DNA of 55,346 bases from Burkholderia sp. Bp8992 (GTDB lineage: Bacteria > Pseudomonadota > Gammaproteobacteria > Burkholderiales > Burkholderiaceae): NCBI RefSeq assembly GCF_003853705.1, contig NZ_QTQI01000040.1:1-55346 (forward strand). Direction: 5' to 3'. Position 1 is the first letter of the stretch. Every line of letters starts with the position of its first letter. Under the pieces are notes generated by a model, which searched no databases, had not been told where the DNA came from, and worked only from the letters and a program-made list of their open reading frames with translations. The translations under genes and the position numbers were made by a program. Below are positions 53,184-55,346 of this stretch, one piece after another.

Positions 53184-53789
53184 GTTGCGTGAGCGGGGGC
53201 TGAGTGAGCTAGGCGAGGTGCGCGGCTGCGGTTCGCCGTCGTGGTGAAGGCAGGGGCGCCGGCTCGGCGGTCACATCGTACGGCCAGTTGCGCGCTCGGG
53301 ATTGCCTAAACCTGTCGGAAATTAGCCCGATCATCCGGACCTGCACGGTCGGCGGTCGCATCGCCCGTCATCGCATGGTGTGCAGCGCACAAATTCGGAA
53401 ATTAAGGCAAAACAATCGCAGGATCGGGCAAGCCATTGTCCGGTGGTTTTCATACCATTGCAGCTGCTGAAAGAAATGTGTTCCAGCGCGTTCGGGCGAC
53501 GCGGGCAAGACCGTCGCATGTTGCGCGGCCGCCGGCGGCGCCGCTGCGCGTGTCGCCGCCGCGAACCGCTGGAAAAGACTCAGGACTGCTATCGAATGAT
53601 CGTGCATCGGGCCAGCCGAGGCCGGCTTGCGTCCGTTGCATGCCGGCGCGCGCCCGTCGCGAGCGTACCGACCGACCTGGCGTGGCCGGCGTCGGCGCCG
53701 CCGCATTGGCCGGGCCGGTGCAGATCGACCGTGACGCGACGGCGCGCGCCGGTGGAACGGCAGCCGTCCGCGCAGGGGAATCCGGACAA
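53184..53789. other. Gene-free 606-bp divergent interval
   Basis: Between the AraC gene (minus) and a LysR gene (plus). Several frames run through it, but none has a ribosome site or family-like sequence. The part around 53.39-53.48 kb is less GC-rich and may hold promoters. Confidence 0.4.
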
Positions 53790-54671
53790 ATGGACCAACT
53801 TCAATCGATTCGGGCATTCGTGACGGTGGCAAGGGAAGGCGGATTTCGCCGGGCGGCGACGCGGCTGCGTGTGTCGACAGCGATGGCGAGCAGGCTGGTC
53901 GATGCGCTCGAGACACGTCTCGGTGCGCGCCTGCTTCAACGCAGCACGAGCCACCAGTCGCTGACGGAAATCGGCGAGCTGTATCTCGCGCGTGTCGAGC
54001 GGATTCTCGGTGCGATCGACGAGATCGACGGCCGTTTCGTCGCAATGGGCGACAAGCCGGAAGGCGCGTTGCGCGTGGCCGCACCGGTCGCGTTCGGGCT
54101 CAGCCAGTTGAGTGCGTTGCTCGATCGCTTCGTGCACCTGTTTCCGGACGTGCGGCCGACCGTGACGCTGACCGATGCGCATGTCGACCTGACCGCCGAA
54201 GACATCGACGTCGCGTTCCTGACCGACGGCATGCCGGTGTCCGGTGCGCACGCGCTGCATACGCTGGCGGCGTACGAATCCGTGCGCGTCGCGGCACCGG
54301 GTTACGTCGCCGCACATGGCGGCGCGGCGGCATCGGGCGACTGGCCGGACCTCGCGACCGTCCGGCTCGAGCTGCCGGCGGCCGACGACGATCCTGCGGC
54401 CGCGATTCGATCAGGCACGGTGGCCGGCAATGCGGGCGTCGGCCATCTCGAGATGGCACGACGGCTGGCCGTGGCCGGCATGGGCGCGGCCGTGCTGCCC
54501 GCGTATCTCGTCGACGCCGATCTGGCGGTCGGCACGCTGGTGCGTATCGCGCCTGTCCGCCCGCTCGCGCCCGTCACGCTGAGGCTCGCGCATACACGTG
54601 CCGCGCACTTGCCGGCTGCTGCGCGCGCGTTCATCGAATTCGCCGGCGCCGCGTTCCGGCCCGCGAGCTAG
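53790..54671 (+). CDS. LysR-type regulator (CrgA-like) ahead of an RND efflux gene
   Basis: 293 aa; ATG at 53790 with AGGGGAA upstream. HTH DQLQSIRAFVTVAREGGFRRAATRLRVSTAMASRLVDALETRLGARLLQRSTSHQSLTEIG; effector domain PEGALRVAAPVAFGLSQLSALLDRFVHLFPDVRPTVTLTDAHVDLTAEDIDVAFL. The next gene on the same strand, 226 bp downstream, is an RND adaptor, so it may control the pump. Confidence 0.9.
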   Translation: MDQLQSIRAFVTVAREGGFRRAATRLRVSTAMASRLVDALETRLGARLLQRSTSHQSLTEIGELYLARVERILGAIDEIDGRFVAMGDKPEGALRVAAPVAFGLSQLSALLDRFVHLFPDVRPTVTLTDAHVDLTAEDIDVAFLTDGMPVSGAHALHTLAAYESVRVAAPGYVAAHGGAAASGDWPDLATVRLELPAADDDPAAAIRSGTVAGNAGVGHLEMARRLAVAGMGAAVLPAYLVDADLAVGTLVRIAPVRPLAPVTLRLAHTRAAHLPAAARAFIEFAGAAFRPAS

Positions 54672-54897
54672 CGGCCGGTCGACTCCACGGCAACGCGTGC
54701 TCACCGGGCCGCGCACTCGCCGTTCTTTTTTCGGAAGCAGTTCGGCAAACGGACGCTCCGCAGGGTGCAACGTACACCCGAAGCAAGCGCCCGCATGGAT
54801 GGCGGACCGGAAGCGACAGTATTCCGTCCGCGCATGCAGGCCGTGAGGAGATCTGGTGATTCCCATTGAAGGTCGTCTATTTGTGAGAGGTCGCTCC

Positions 54898-55346
54898 ATG
54901 CGCGTCGAACGGGTTCCATACCGCTTAATCACTGCCGCAACGGCTGCCGTTTTCCTGGCCGCGTGCGGGAAGAAAGAATCGGCACCGCCGCCGCAAACGC
55001 CGGAAGTCGGCGTCGTCACCGTTCAGCCGCAAGCCGTGCCGGCCGTGACCGAACTGCCGGGCCGCACCAGTGCATTCCTCGTCGCGCAGGTCCGCGCACG
55101 GGTCGACGGCATCGTGCTGCGCCGTGAATTCATCGAAGGCACCGACGTCAAGGCCGGCCAGCGTCTGTACAAGATCGACCCGGCACCCTACGTCGCCGCG
55201 CTGAACAGCGCGAAGGCGACGCTTGCACGGGCGCAGGCGAACCTCGTCACGCAGAACGCGCTGGTCGCACGCTACAAGGTGCTGGTCGCCGCGAACGCGG
55301 TCAGCAAGCAGGACTACGACAACGCGGTGGCCACGCAAGGCCAGGC
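54898..55346 (+). CDS. RND efflux pump periplasmic adaptor (5' part)
   Basis: First 149 codons; continues beyond the window. Lipoprotein signal ending VFLAAC with Cys23. Mature protein follows the AcrA/MexA pattern: VGVVTVQPQAVPAVTELPGRTSAFLVAQVRARVDGIVLRREFIEGTDVKAGQRLYKIDPAPYVAALNSAKATLARAQANL (lipoyl half, then the start of the alpha hairpin). The pump and outer-membrane genes should follow. AGAGG ribosome site before the ATG at 54898. Confidence 0.92.
   Translation, partial: MRVERVPYRLITAATAAVFLAACGKKESAPPPQTPEVGVVTVQPQAVPAVTELPGRTSAFLVAQVRARVDGIVLRREFIEGTDVKAGQRLYKIDPAPYVAALNSAKATLARAQANLVTQNALVARYKVLVAANAVSKQDYDNAVATQGQ

Overview
The window is high-GC DNA with Burkholderia-type genes: OmpC-type porin, FUSC/DUF1656/HlyD/NodT efflux operon, DUF4148 protein, many LysR regulators. 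It carries a complete secondary-replicon origin: ParA, ParB, a Rep_3-type initiator, an iteron field and five copies of a GTTGTCACGTGACAAC-type parS palindrome. From memory, this palindrome is the centromere of the third replicon (chromosome 3 / pC3 megaplasmid) of the Burkholderia cepacia complex. I therefore read the window as about 55 kb around a pC3-like origin. The exact species cannot be told from the sequence alone.

Left arm (1-26.4 kb): the start of a putrescine ABC transporter operon (potF, potG) with a divergent LuxR regulator; a porin; a glutathione S-transferase; small envelope and unknown proteins; a LysR/EamA pair; an orphan LivK-type binding protein; a 1015-aa FAD/Fe-S dehydrogenase with a divergent LysR; a LysR/LysE pair; an APC permease; and a sulfone-sulfur cluster (msuE-sfnG-sfnB with divergent sfnR). 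A perfect sigma-54 promoter lies in front of msuE, and a near-consensus one points at sfnR. A single-chain dihydroxyacetone kinase, a DUF1330 protein and an HTD2-type hydratase follow.

Middle (26.6-40.5 kb): marR-FUSC-DUF1656-HlyD-NodT efflux operon with a predicted leaderless, self-repressed promoter; a di-domain molbindin (ModG-like) and a NifQ-like protein; an EamA transporter with a very His-rich tail; a ProQ/FinO-domain protein; a DUF2889 protein; a flavodoxin-like protein; a TetR/metallo-beta-lactamase-fold pair; and an AraC regulator.

Origin (40.5-47.9 kb): a 1.8-kb gene-free, AT-richer stretch holds all five parS sites and leads into parA-parB. A nested inverted repeat separates parB from convergent repA. 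Upstream of repA is a 1-kb field of about 18 iterons (consensus near CCCATAAnnGGnTACCnTTG), several in doublets 26 bp apart, with an AT-rich element built from GTAAAC/GTTTAC hexamers. A further 1.3 kb has no recognisable gene.

Right arm (47.9-55.3 kb): a small secreted DUF4148 protein, a LysR regulator divergent from a second-copy-type purA, two more LysR regulators, an AraC regulator, and the beginning of an RND efflux adaptor cut by the window end. I saw no tRNA, rRNA, CRISPR array, intact insertion sequence or prophage.
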